Positions 49,156 to 57,406 of a stretch of DNA of 64,000 bases are shown in pieces (position 1 is the stretch's first letter; every line of letters starts with the position of its first letter). This DNA comes from Rathayibacter sp. SW19. Lineage in GTDB: Bacteria; Actinomycetota; Actinomycetes; Actinomycetales; Microbacteriaceae. The notes under the pieces were generated by a model. The model did not search any database, was not told where the DNA came from, and saw only the letters and a program-made list of their open reading frames with translations. The translations under genes and the position numbers were made by a program. Where the stretch lies: NCBI RefSeq assembly GCF_030866825.1, contig NZ_CP133020.1, positions 4,340,001 through 4,404,000 of the forward strand. The letters are read 5' to 3'.

Positions 49156-50334
49156 TCAGGCCAGCAACAGCACGCCGCCAAGGGCCGTGCAAGCGACGAT
49201 CACGGTTGACACTGCTGCCAGTGCGAACGGTTTGAACCCGACTGACATGAAGGTCGAGAAGCGCACCCCGGTGCCGAGCGCGAACATGGCTGCCGCCAGC
49301 AGCGCGGTTTGAACTATCTTCGCGACGCCCAGCACGGGTGTGGGCACGATCCCGGTTGAGGCGATCAGCACCATAAGCACGAATCCGGCCACGAACAGCG
49401 GGATGATCGGCGGTCGCTTGATCGTGTGGGCCTCGCCCTTCAGCGCACGCCTGCGCGCGATGCTGATGCCGGCCAGCACGGGCGCGAGCATCAGAACGCG
49501 GGCGAGTTTGACGATGACCGCGAGCCCGAGCGCGGCGCCACCGATCACACCACCGGCGGCGACAGCTCCGGCGACCTCATGGATCGCGCCGCCGGCCCAG
49601 AGCCCGGCATCGTGCGTACTCAGCCCGAGCACGTGCGCCGACAACGGCAGCAACGGAATCATCAGCGTTCCGAAGATCGTCGCGAGCGCGACGGCGACCA
49701 CGACCTCCTCTTCCTTCTTCGTCTCGATCACACCGTCCGCGGCTGCGATGGCCGATGCGCCGCAGATCGAGAACCCGCAGGCGATCAAGAGCCGCTGGGA
49801 GGCGCCGATGCCCATCCATTTGCCGATCACAAGGGTCGAGAAGATGCCGATCGTCACGATGGCGACAACGACCACGATCATGCCGGCACCCAGCCCGAAG
49901 ATGTCGCCGAGCACCAACTGCAGCCCGAGCAATACGATTCCGACCCTCAGCAGTTTCTTCGCCGCGAAGGTCAACCCGCTCTCGACGCGGACAGGAAGGC
50001 GCACAGTGTTGCGCACGATCACGCCCAGCACAATGGCCGTCAGCAGGGCACTCAGAGTAGGTACAAACGCGGCGACGACCATTGCGATCGCGACAGCGGC
50101 GGCCGCCAGCCCGAGCCCCGGCAGGAGTGCGACGAGCGTACCGTGGCGCGTCGACGCCGCGGCGGGGAGCGCAGCGGTGGGGAGCGCTGCATCCGGGAGC
50201 GCTGCATCCGCGAGCGCAGCATCCGCGAGCGCAGCATCCGCGAGCGCAGCATCCGCGAGCGCAGCATCCGGAACAGGCACCGCGAGCGAATCATGGGTGA
50301 CGATCGGGCCGGTGGGCGGGAGTTCTGCTGGCAT
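49156..50334 (-). CDS. YeiH/UPF0324-type putative sulfate exporter-family membrane protein
   Basis: A 392-aa protein with about ten membrane helices: GIVLLGLQLVLGDIFGLG, LLIACGFSICGASAIAAADG and LWAGGAIHEVAGAVAAGG are diagnostic for YeiH family. The N-terminal 45 residues are unusual: DAALA/DAALP repeats (about seven) from a 15-bp DNA tandem at about 50167-50272. The divergent LysR gene next to it matches the common yeiH-yeiE-like pairing. Substrate unverified. Confidence 0.88.
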   Translation of the reverse strand: MPAELPPTGPIVTHDSLAVPVPDAALADAALADAALADAALADAALPDAALPTAALPAAASTRHGTLVALLPGLGLAAAAVAIAMVVAAFVPTLSALLTAIVLGVIVRNTVRLPVRVESGLTFAAKKLLRVGIVLLGLQLVLGDIFGLGAGMIVVVVAIVTIGIFSTLVIGKWMGIGASQRLLIACGFSICGASAIAAADGVIETKKEEEVVVAVALATIFGTLMIPLLPLSAHVLGLSTHDAGLWAGGAIHEVAGAVAAGGVIGGAALGLAVIVKLARVLMLAPVLAGISIARRRALKGEAHTIKRPPIIPLFVAGFVLMVLIASTGIVPTPVLGVAKIVQTALLAAAMFALGTGVRFSTFMSVGFKPFALAAVSTVIVACTALGGVLLLA

Positions 50335-50391
50335 GATCTCCACACTTTCACTGCGGCATCCGGCCCGGTAGCCGCCAATCACGCAACGCCA

Positions 50392-50408
50392 CATATCATT
50401 GTGATATG
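50392..50408. promoter_or_regulatory. LysR operator overlapping -10 and start codon
   Basis: CATATCATTGTGATATG, 7-bp perfect arms with a 3-bp centre; it contains TATCAT (50394-50399) 6 nt before the LysR ATG at 50406. T-N11-A style LysR site for autorepression and control of the divergent transporter gene. Confidence 0.7.
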
Positions 50409-51302
50409 CCTGATCGTTGGCCGGACCTTGCCGTGCTCGAATTGCTCATCGCGGTGTCCGAGCACGGCAGCCTCGGTGCGGCGGCCCGCAGTGTCGGCAT
50501 GGCGCAGCCGAATGCGACCCGGGCGATCGCGCGACTCGAAGTGACGCTCGGCATCCGCCTGCTGGATCGCCACCCGCGTGGCTCGACGCTGACCGCGGAT
50601 GCCGCTGTCGTCGCCGACTGGGCTCGCACCGTTCTGGACAGCGCGAACGAATTGCGCATCGCAACGGATGCTCTGCGAGCCGAGCACCACACGCACCTCA
50701 CCGTTGCGGCAAGCATGACCGTCGCCGAGTGCCTCATGCCGGCGTGGCTCGCCGAGTTGCGGCGCACGCATCCGGAGTTGGATATCAAGTTGCGCGTGCA
50801 CAATTCGACGGAGGTTTTCCAACTCGTGAAGGACGCCGCGTGCGACGTCGGTTTCGTCGAGTCACCCGTGCGCGCCGGCGACGCGCGCAGCACGCCAGTG
50901 GCACACGACAGGCTCGTTGTGATCGTCGACCCGACTCATCCGTGGGCGAAACGCCGTCGACCGGTGACGGCCGAAGAACTCGCTCACACTCAATTGGTCG
51001 TGCGCGAGCGTGGTTCGGGCACCCGCACCACGCTCGACGAGGCGTTGGGCGACCATGAACTCGTCGCCCCCGCGCTCGAGCTGGGCAGCAACGCGGCCGT
51101 ACGCGCTGCGGTCGCCGCAGGCGTTGCGCCTGCCGTGATCAGCGAACTCGCCGTCGCGCCTCTGCTGAAGACCGGAGAACTGGTCGCCGTCTCGACAGAA
51201 GGCATCGCGCTTGGCCGCACCATGCGCGCGGTCTGGAATGACTCCGGCCCCGGCTATGGTGCCGCAGGCGACCTCGTCGCGATCGCTCGCCGCTCGCTCT
51301 GA
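50406..51302 (+). CDS. LysR-family transcriptional regulator
   Basis: A 298-aa LysR regulator: N-terminal HTH (AVLELLIAVSEHGSLGAAAR, MAQPNATRAIARLEVTLG) and a co-inducer domain with VVIVDPTHPWAKRR. Leaderless start (TATCAT-N6-ATG). Divergent from the YeiH-type gene with a shared palindrome, so it most likely controls that transporter. Confidence 0.93.
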   Translation: MPDRWPDLAVLELLIAVSEHGSLGAAARSVGMAQPNATRAIARLEVTLGIRLLDRHPRGSTLTADAAVVADWARTVLDSANELRIATDALRAEHHTHLTVAASMTVAECLMPAWLAELRRTHPELDIKLRVHNSTEVFQLVKDAACDVGFVESPVRAGDARSTPVAHDRLVVIVDPTHPWAKRRRPVTAEELAHTQLVVRERGSGTRTTLDEALGDHELVAPALELGSNAAVRAAVAAGVAPAVISELAVAPLLKTGELVAVSTEGIALGRTMRAVWNDSGPGYGAAGDLVAIARRSL

Positions 51303-51337
51303 CGTTTCGCCCCAAGTCCCGTTCCCCGTGCTATAGA

Positions 51338-51410
51338 CGCCGAGTGCGTCCATGTGGTCGTTCTGAGCTACTCGTTGGGCATCGAAACGACCACTTGAGC
51401 GCACTCGGCG
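51338..51410. terminator. Long imperfect hairpin, terminator candidate
   Basis: Left arm 51338-51362 (starts CGCCGAGTGCG) and right arm 51386-51410 (ends CGCACTCGGCG) pair at 22 of 25 positions around a 23-nt loop. Lies after the LysR gene. Confidence 0.65.
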
Positions 51411-51442
51411 GGGGAAGGCGGAGTCGTTGGCTAATTTGGCGT

Positions 51443-51468
51443 TATCTTGCACAAACATGTGCAAGATA
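51443..51468. promoter_or_regulatory. Perfect 10-bp-arm TetR operator
   Basis: Arms TATCTTGCAC (51443-51452) and GTGCAAGATA (51459-51468), centre 6 bp, ending 13 bp before the TetR start. The symmetry and position make it the likely site for autorepression of the TetR-ATPase-YhgE operon. Confidence 0.85.
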
Positions 51469-51481
51469 CTACGATGAACGG

Positions 51482-52192
51482 ATGCTCAACCCGCCGCGGC
51501 AACCCGCCCCGCACCCACGACCCACCACACCCGCACGACCCACGACACCCTCACCCACCCCACCGACGCGCGCCACGCGACGCGACGCAACGGAGAACCG
51601 GGCCGCCATTCTGGTGGCGGCGGCATCCGTTCTGAATCGCGACATCGACGCACCGATCTCGGCCGTCGCGGACGAGGCCGGCCTCAGCCGCCGCTCGATC
51701 TACGGCCACTTCGCGACTCGCGACGACCTCGTCACCGAGGTGCTCACCCGCGGCGCTGAGCGCGTGGGCGCATCGCTTGATCCGATCAGCCATCCGGATG
51801 CCCGCGTCGAGATCGCGCTGTTCGGTGCGACACTCTGGAGCGAGGTCGAGAACGTTCGCGTCATGGCTGAGCTCGCGGTGCGCGGCCCGCACCGCGAGCA
51901 GGTGGCGCGCGCGCTCGGGCCGGCACGGCGGCGGCTGCGCGCATCCGTCGAACGCGGGGTCGCTGCAGGGCAACTGCGTGAAGACATCGAGCCTGCGACG
52001 CTTGCCCGCCTGATCGAGGGCGCCGCCTTGTCCGTGCTCGACGAGGCGACCAGAACGCGGATGTCCGCGCGCAGAGCCCACTCGCTCGTCATGCGTGCCG
52101 GTTTGAGCATAGCGGGGCTCGGCTGGCGCGAGGCCGACGCTCTTATCGCTGCGACGCCGCAGCTGACTTTCCGCGAAGGAGCAGACGCGTGA
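51482..52192 (+). CDS. TetR-family regulator of a YhgE/Pip operon
   Basis: A 236-aa regulator. Before the HTH (APISAVADEAGLSRRSIYGH) there is a Pro/Thr/Arg-rich 30-residue tail (TTPARPTTPSPTPPTRATRR) that looks disordered. The C-terminal domain ends LTFREGADA. It overlaps the next gene by 4 bp (GTGA), and the perfect operator at 51443 indicates autoregulation. First gene of a three-gene operon. Confidence 0.92.
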   Translation: MLNPPRQPAPHPRPTTPARPTTPSPTPPTRATRRDATENRAAILVAAASVLNRDIDAPISAVADEAGLSRRSIYGHFATRDDLVTEVLTRGAERVGASLDPISHPDARVEIALFGATLWSEVENVRVMAELAVRGPHREQVARALGPARRRLRASVERGVAAGQLREDIEPATLARLIEGAALSVLDEATRTRMSARRAHSLVMRAGLSIAGLGWREADALIAATPQLTFREGADA

Positions 52193-53046
52193 GGATCGAA
52201 CTGGCCGCCGTCACGAAGGGCCAGCGCGACATCGTGCTGCCCGCCACGACCGTGACGTTCGCGACCGGAAACGCCACTCTCGCCCGCGCCGAAACAGAGC
52301 AGCGGCCAACCGTTCTCGGCCTGATCGCATCGGGGCGGATGCGCCCAGACAGCGGCACCGTCGCGATCGACGGCTCAGCCGACTACTCACGGATGCGCAC
52401 ACGCGTCGCCCTGATCGACGCCCCCGAGGTGTGCGAACCGGCGAGCAATGTCACGGTCGCCGGCGTCACCGCGGAAGAGCTGATGTTCGCCGGGCGACGC
52501 TCACATCCGCTCGCCGTCATGCGGATGCTTCGCCAGCTCGGTCTCGCAGACCACGCGCGGCAGCCCATCGGCACGATGCGCCCGACCGAGCGGGTTCGGC
52601 TGTTGTGCGAACTGGCTCTGCTGCGCTCCGGCGTCGACGGGCTCGTCATCGTCTCACCGGACCGGCACGGCGGGGATCCGCTTCAGTGGTGGGAGATCGC
52701 TCGCGAACTCGCAGCACGCGGCTTGGCCGTGCTGGTGATCGCGGGCGACGCGTCGGCGTCGGCGATCGCCGCCGGCGCGCTCGTCGAGCGGATGCAGGAG
52801 GCCGGCACCGCGGCATCCGGCACCGCGGAATCCGCCGTCGCAACACCCGCCGCCGCGGTATCCGGCCCGCTGGCGATGTTCGACGAAGACCCGAGCCGCG
52901 ACGACACCGATTTGGACGAGGCCGATGACCTGCTGGAGTCAGACCGTTCGGCAAGCTCAGGGACCGAAATGCACGACAGCGATGACCTGCCGGAGTCGGA
53001 CCCTTCGGCAGTCGCCGGGACCGAAATGGACGAGAGCGACGCATGA
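52189..53046 (+). CDS. Degenerate ABC-ATPase-like protein without a P-loop
   Basis: A 285-aa protein whose first 190 residues align by pattern with an ABC ATPase domain: LGLIASGRMRPDSGTVAIDG is the usual post-Walker-A helix and strand (LLAGxLxPxSGxVxxxG), VALIDAPEVCEP the Q-loop region, and LVIVSPDRHGGDP the Walker-B position. The GxxGxGKS P-loop is replaced by NATLARAETEQRPTV, so the ATP-binding Lys is missing and the signature LSGGQ is not seen. C-terminal 80 residues are an acidic Asp/Ser-rich tail (SDDLPESDPSA). It is coupled to TetR upstream and YhgE downstream. Confidence 0.75.
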   Translation: MRIELAAVTKGQRDIVLPATTVTFATGNATLARAETEQRPTVLGLIASGRMRPDSGTVAIDGSADYSRMRTRVALIDAPEVCEPASNVTVAGVTAEELMFAGRRSHPLAVMRMLRQLGLADHARQPIGTMRPTERVRLLCELALLRSGVDGLVIVSPDRHGGDPLQWWEIARELAARGLAVLVIAGDASASAIAAGALVERMQEAGTAASGTAESAVATPAAAVSGPLAMFDEDPSRDDTDLDEADDLLESDRSASSGTEMHDSDDLPESDPSAVAGTEMDESDA

Positions 53047-54965
53047 AGATCCCTCAGATGATCGCGGCGGAATTGCGCCGCCTGACCTCGACACGGATGG
53101 CCGTTCTCGCGCTGCTCGCCCTGACCGTGGTGCCCCTGATCTACGCGGGCCTGTACCTCTGGGCAAATCAGGATCCGTACGCGAAGCTCGATCAGATCCC
53201 TGCGGCAATCGTGGTCGATGACACGGGCGCCATCGTCAACAGCGCTGCGACGAATTACGGCACGACTGTTGCCAACCAGCTCGTGAAAGACGGCTCATTC
53301 GCCTGGAGCATCGTCTCGTCGACGGAAGCAACGCACGGTGTCAACGACTCGAAGTACGACTTCGTCATCACCTTCCCGACCGACTTCTCTGAGGCACTGG
53401 CCTCTGCCAGCACCTCCTCGCCGCACCAGGCGACCGTGACGCTGACGACCAACGATGCGAACAGCTACCTTGCGTCGACCATCGGAACGCAGGCAGCGGA
53501 GAAAATCCGCACCTCCATCGTGCAGCAAGTGAACGAGCAGGCGGCCAGCCAATTCCTGCTCGGCCTGTCCACGATTCGCGGCGATCTCGTCACCGCCGCA
53601 GCCGGCGCGCAGCAACTGGCGGATGGCGCAGCGGCCGCGCAATCCGGCGCGAGCGCACTCGCCAGCGGAACGGCACAGCTCGCCAGCGGCTCCGCCGCAC
53701 TGAGCGACGGCCTCGGCACTCTGAGCCAGAAGACCGCCGACCTGCCAACGCAGACGGCCGGGCTTGCCAGCGGTGCGCAGCAGGTCGCCGCCGGCGATGC
53801 GCAACTTGCGCAGGTCGCCAACCAGGCAGGCGCCGTCTCGCAGGATGCCGCGACCCGCGTTCCGCAGGCACGCGCCGATCTCGTGAACCGCATCACCGCC
53901 GCACTGACAGCACAGGGTCTGGCTCCTGATCAGGCCAGTTCTCAGGCGGAAGCGATCGTCACCCAGTATCTCGACCCGCTCGGCGCGGCCGTCGTCGAGG
54001 GCAATTCTCAGGTGCAAGCCGCCGTCGGCAAAGTAGACCAACTCTCCAACGGCGCGAATCAGGTGGCCGCGGGCGCCGGGCAACTTGCCGCCGCAACGCC
54101 GGCCCTGACGCAGGGCATCCAGCGAGCTGCGAGCGGCGCGGCACAGCTGGCCGCGGGTTCCGGGCAGGCAGCGAGCGGCGCATCCGCTCTGGATAGCGGA
54201 CTCGGAACGCTGACCAGCGGCTTGACCACCCTGCACGATGGGCTGCAAAACGGCATCGCGCAGATCCCGAACAGTTCGCATGCGCTGCAGGCGAAGCAGG
54301 CTCAGACGATCGCGAACCCGGTGCACCTGGACAATTCAAAAGTGACCAGCGCGGGCACCTACGGTGCGGGGCTCGCGCCGTTCTTCGTTGCCCTCGCCGC
54401 GTGGATCGGCATCTATGCGCTGTTCCTGATTGTCAAGCCGGTGTCCCGACGCGCAATCACCGCGCTCCACTCGCCACTGAAGGTGACACTGGCCGGCTGG
54501 CTCACCCCGAGCATCCTCGGCGTGGTGCAGATGGTGACCGTCTTCATCGTCGTCGCGGTCACGCTCGGGTTCAACGTGAGCAACCCGCTCGGCGCGTTCG
54601 GGTTGATGGTGCTGGCATCCGCTACGTTCACGGCGATCATCCTCGCGCTGAACGTGTGGCTCGGCAGTGTCGGCCAGTTCCTCGGCCTCGTGCTGATGGT
54701 CCTGCAGTTGGTGACAGCAGGCGGCACCTTCCCGTGGCAGACGCTGCCGGGCCCGCTCGTCGCGCTCCATCACGCGCTGCCGATGGGCTTCGCCGTCGAC
54801 GGTCTGCGCCAGCTGATGTATGGCGGCAACCTCGGCCTGGCCTGGTCGGATGCCGGCGTGCTGGCTGCCTGGGGAGCCGTCGCCTTGGTGCTCGCTGCGA
54901 TCGGGGTGGTGCGGATGACGCACTTCCGAACGCTGCGCGACCTCCAACCCAGCCTGATCGGCTGA
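53043..54965 (+). CDS. YhgE/Pip-domain ABC-2-type membrane protein
   Basis: A 640-aa protein: one N-terminal helix (MAVLALLALTVVPLIYAGLY), a long extracellular region with heptad-like Ala/Gln/Ser/Gly repeats (ASGAAQLASGSAALSDGLGT and similar, about residues 170-420), and five C-terminal helices of an ABC-2 permease type (from about 440). YhgE/Pip proteins of this form are phage-infection/export-related in Gram-positive bacteria and are often associated with type VII-like secretion, but their job is not settled. It overlaps the ATPase-like gene by 4 bp. Confidence 0.9.
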   Translation: MKIPQMIAAELRRLTSTRMAVLALLALTVVPLIYAGLYLWANQDPYAKLDQIPAAIVVDDTGAIVNSAATNYGTTVANQLVKDGSFAWSIVSSTEATHGVNDSKYDFVITFPTDFSEALASASTSSPHQATVTLTTNDANSYLASTIGTQAAEKIRTSIVQQVNEQAASQFLLGLSTIRGDLVTAAAGAQQLADGAAAAQSGASALASGTAQLASGSAALSDGLGTLSQKTADLPTQTAGLASGAQQVAAGDAQLAQVANQAGAVSQDAATRVPQARADLVNRITAALTAQGLAPDQASSQAEAIVTQYLDPLGAAVVEGNSQVQAAVGKVDQLSNGANQVAAGAGQLAAATPALTQGIQRAASGAAQLAAGSGQAASGASALDSGLGTLTSGLTTLHDGLQNGIAQIPNSSHALQAKQAQTIANPVHLDNSKVTSAGTYGAGLAPFFVALAAWIGIYALFLIVKPVSRRAITALHSPLKVTLAGWLTPSILGVVQMVTVFIVVAVTLGFNVSNPLGAFGLMVLASATFTAIILALNVWLGSVGQFLGLVLMVLQLVTAGGTFPWQTLPGPLVALHHALPMGFAVDGLRQLMYGGNLGLAWSDAGVLAAWGAVALVLAAIGVVRMTHFRTLRDLQPSLIG

Positions 54966-55000
54966 GCGCCCGCGCGCGCCCCGCGCCGTCGCGAGAGCGC

Positions 55001-55396
55001 TCACGCCTTCAGCAAGCGCGCAGTGCTTTGGTTGGCGAGTTTCTTGTCGAACGTCCAGAGCGGGGAGTTGCCACCGGCATCCGCGGCGACCACCAGGTAG
55101 CAGTCCTCGAAGGAGAGGGCCGGATGTTCCACGTACAGTTCAAACGCGTTCGCGAAGCACTCGAGATTCCCGCGAATCGAGGGTTGGAGGAGGATGCCCA
55201 CGATCGCTTCGCGTTGTTGGGCACGAGTGAGCCCGTACGCGCGGCCCAGCACGAAGTTGGTCTCAATCAGTGCCGTGTCGGAGATGGCAAACGATCCTCC
55301 GCTGTTGATCAGCGCGACGGCCTGGGCATGCTGCTTCGGCACATCGTTGAGTAAGAGCCTGAGCACCACGTTGGCGTCGAGTGAGCCGGCGGTCAC
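55001..55396 (-). CDS. vapC: PIN-domain toxin (VapC type)
   Basis: A 131-aa PIN nuclease. The acidic active-site quartet is complete: D7 (SLDANVVLRLL), E45 (ALIETNFVLG), D98 (LSFEDCYLV) and D117 (PLWTFDKKL). VapC proteins cleave tRNA or rRNA. The GTG overlaps the antitoxin stop by 4 bp. The gene lies downstream of, and convergent with, the YhgE operon. Confidence 0.92.
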   Translation of the reverse strand: MTAGSLDANVVLRLLLNDVPKQHAQAVALINSGGSFAISDTALIETNFVLGRAYGLTRAQQREAIVGILLQPSIRGNLECFANAFELYVEHPALSFEDCYLVVAADAGGNSPLWTFDKKLANQSTARLLKA

Positions 55397-55641
55397 TTCG
55401 GTGTATTTCGGTGGGCTTGGTAGTACGCATCAACGTCGGTCACGGGCTCACGTTGTGCCGCGTAGCCGGTGATGTGCGCGCTCAACTCTTCGATTGTGGC
55501 CAGCGGCGAGATTTTCACCGAGCCTTCGCCAGCATCGACGGTTACCTCGAGTCGGTCTCCCTGCGAAAGCCCAAGGGCGTGACGGATTGCAGCCGGCAAT
55601 GTCAATTGCCCCTTACTGCTCAACGTTACAATCGCCTTCAT
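55393..55641 (-). CDS. vapB: AbrB/MazE-type antitoxin
   Basis: An 82-aa swapped-hairpin AbrB antitoxin: AIVTLSSKGQLTLPAAIRHA is the DNA-binding beta domain; the rest (ELSAHITGYAAQREPVTDVD ...) would cover the toxin. A partner of the PIN toxin at 55001 by GTGA coupling. Promoter with TATTGT is just upstream (AT-rich). Confidence 0.92.
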   Translation of the reverse strand: MKAIVTLSSKGQLTLPAAIRHALGLSQGDRLEVTVDAGEGSVKISPLATIEELSAHITGYAAQREPVTDVDAYYQAHRNTPK

Positions 55642-55905
55642 GTCTTACACAATACGCCAGGTACGATCTGAAGCGGTAGGGTAAGACGCCACTGGCGCCC
55701 ATAGCGTGAGCCTGGGCATATGCTCCCCTCACCTCTGCTCCCCTCACGAGTCTGATCGGCTGAGTTGCTTTGGCTATGAGGTAATAAGGGATCCGCCGAT
55801 AATCGTCTTGGTCCAAGCTGTTCTCGCGTCCGCAGGACCTTGAATGGAGAGACACCGGCCGCCAGCTGCTTCCATGAGGACGACCGACGGCGAACGGAGG
55901 GCACC

Positions 55906-56454
55906 GTGGCGGGCATCACGACCAAGAAGACGATCGGAGCGGCGACCGTGCTCCTGATCGGTGGCGCCGCCACTGCGGCCGTCGTGCTCACACAGAACAC
56001 CGCGCTTGCGACAACGGTCGGCGCCACGGCCGCAGCGTCCGCATCGACGAGCGAGCCGACATCCGCCGCCGCGTCGAACTCGCCGACCGCATCCGGCTCG
56101 CCCACGGCGTCCGGCACGCCGACCACCGCGAAGTCGGCAACCGCGGCCTCGGCGACGACCTACAAGAACGGCACGTACAGTGCAACCGGCTCATACGTGT
56201 CACCGGGCGGCACCGAAGAGATCGGTGTCACCGTGACGATCTCGAACGACACGGTGACCAAACTTTCACTCGATACCTCGACCGCCCAGGGCACCGCGGC
56301 GCAGTTCCAGTCCCAGTTTGCCTCCGGCATCGACTCCCTCGTGATCGGCAAGAAGCTTGACGACGTCTCCGTATCGCGGGTGTCCGGTTCCTCCTTGACC
56401 TCGATGGGGTTCAACGAGGCCATCACGACCATCAAGTCCGATGCCCATAGCTGA
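55906..56454 (+). CDS. FMN-binding-domain protein, probable covalently flavinylated exported protein
   Basis: A 182-aa protein. An N-terminal hydrophobic segment (TIGAATVLLIGGAATAAVVL) acts as a signal anchor, a Ser/Thr/Ala/Pro-rich linker follows, then an FMN-bind domain (TYKNGTYSATGSYVSPGG ... IGVTVTISNDTVTKL). The C-terminal SGSSLTSMGFNEAI is where FMN-bind domains carry the flavinylated Ser/Thr; here the usual (D/N)x(S/T)GA(S/T) is SGSS. The GTG at 55906 with SD ggagg is chosen. It overlaps apbE by 14 bp, so ApbE is very probably its flavin transferase. Confidence 0.85.
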   Translation: MAGITTKKTIGAATVLLIGGAATAAVVLTQNTALATTVGATAAASASTSEPTSAAASNSPTASGSPTASGTPTTAKSATAASATTYKNGTYSATGSYVSPGGTEEIGVTVTISNDTVTKLSLDTSTAQGTAAQFQSQFASGIDSLVIGKKLDDVSVSRVSGSSLTSMGFNEAITTIKSDAHS

Positions 56455-57406
56455 GTCCGCGACGGCGCTCGAGTTCGAGGCGCTGGGAACCCGGTGGTAC
56501 GTGGATGCCGCCGGCGGGCTCCCCCACGCACTTCGCACCTCGATCGCGGCCGAACTGGAGCGGGTGGATGCTGTGTGGTCCCGGTTTCGCGCCGACTCGA
56601 TGGTGTCGAGCCTGGCGCGAGACGGCGGATCGCGCACCCTTGCGCCGCACCATCTCGGGCTGCTGCGCTGGTACGCCCGACTGTACGACGCGACAGACGG
56701 AGCGGTGACACCGTTGATCGGGCAGACGCTGAGCGATGCCGGCTACGACGCAGCGGTCGGGTTGCGGCCACGGCCGGAGATTGCGACGACACCGGCCTGG
56801 GATCACCGTTCTCAGCTCCGCGCACGCGGCATCGCGCTTGACCGCCCCCTGCTGTTCGACGTCGGCGCGGCGGGCAAAGGATATGCGGTGGATCGGGTCG
56901 CCGACCTGATCCGTGCGGCAGGCATCGACGCATACATCGTCGACGGCGGCGGCGACATCGCCGTCGGCACCGCCACCCACCTGATCGGGTTGGAGCATCC
57001 GATCTGGCCGGACCGGTTGATTGGCACCGCGCGCATCAGTGGCGGCGACCCCGCGCACGCCGACCCAGGCGGCCCGGGCGGCTCCGGCGGCTCCGCCGAC
57101 GCTGGCGGATCCGGCGACCTCGGTCACAGTGCGATCTGCGGGTCGGCGACGAACCGGCGGGCCTGGGGCGACTGGCACCATATCCTCAACCCGCGCACCA
57201 GTCGCCCAACCACGGAGGTGATCGCCGCCTGGGCGATCGCGGACTCGGCGATGCACGCAGACGGCCTCGCGACGGCATTGTTCTTCGTGCCGCCGGGACG
57301 CCTGGCACACCTGGGACCGTTCGATTACATCGTCGTTCACGGCGACGGGACGATCGAGCGGACCGACTCGGCCGCGCTCACGATCTTCGATGGGGATGCC
57401 GCATGA
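56441..57406 (+). CDS. apbE: FAD:protein FMN transferase (ApbE)
   Basis: A 321-aa ApbE protein that moves FMN from FAD onto a Ser/Thr of a target protein with release of AMP. Motifs: FDVGAAGKGYAVDRVADLIR, YIVDGGGDIAVG and WHHILNPRTSRP with the metal-ligating ADSAMHADGLATALF. No signal peptide or lipobox, so it appears to be cytoplasmic, unlike many exported ApbEs. A Gly/Ser/Pro-rich insertion (DPGGPGGSGGSADAGGSGDL) is encoded near 57060-57115. It overlaps both neighbours (14 bp and 4 bp). Confidence 0.92.
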   Translation: MPIAESATALEFEALGTRWYVDAAGGLPHALRTSIAAELERVDAVWSRFRADSMVSSLARDGGSRTLAPHHLGLLRWYARLYDATDGAVTPLIGQTLSDAGYDAAVGLRPRPEIATTPAWDHRSQLRARGIALDRPLLFDVGAAGKGYAVDRVADLIRAAGIDAYIVDGGGDIAVGTATHLIGLEHPIWPDRLIGTARISGGDPAHADPGGPGGSGGSADAGGSGDLGHSAICGSATNRRAWGDWHHILNPRTSRPTTEVIAAWAIADSAMHADGLATALFFVPPGRLAHLGPFDYIVVHGDGTIERTDSAALTIFDGDAA

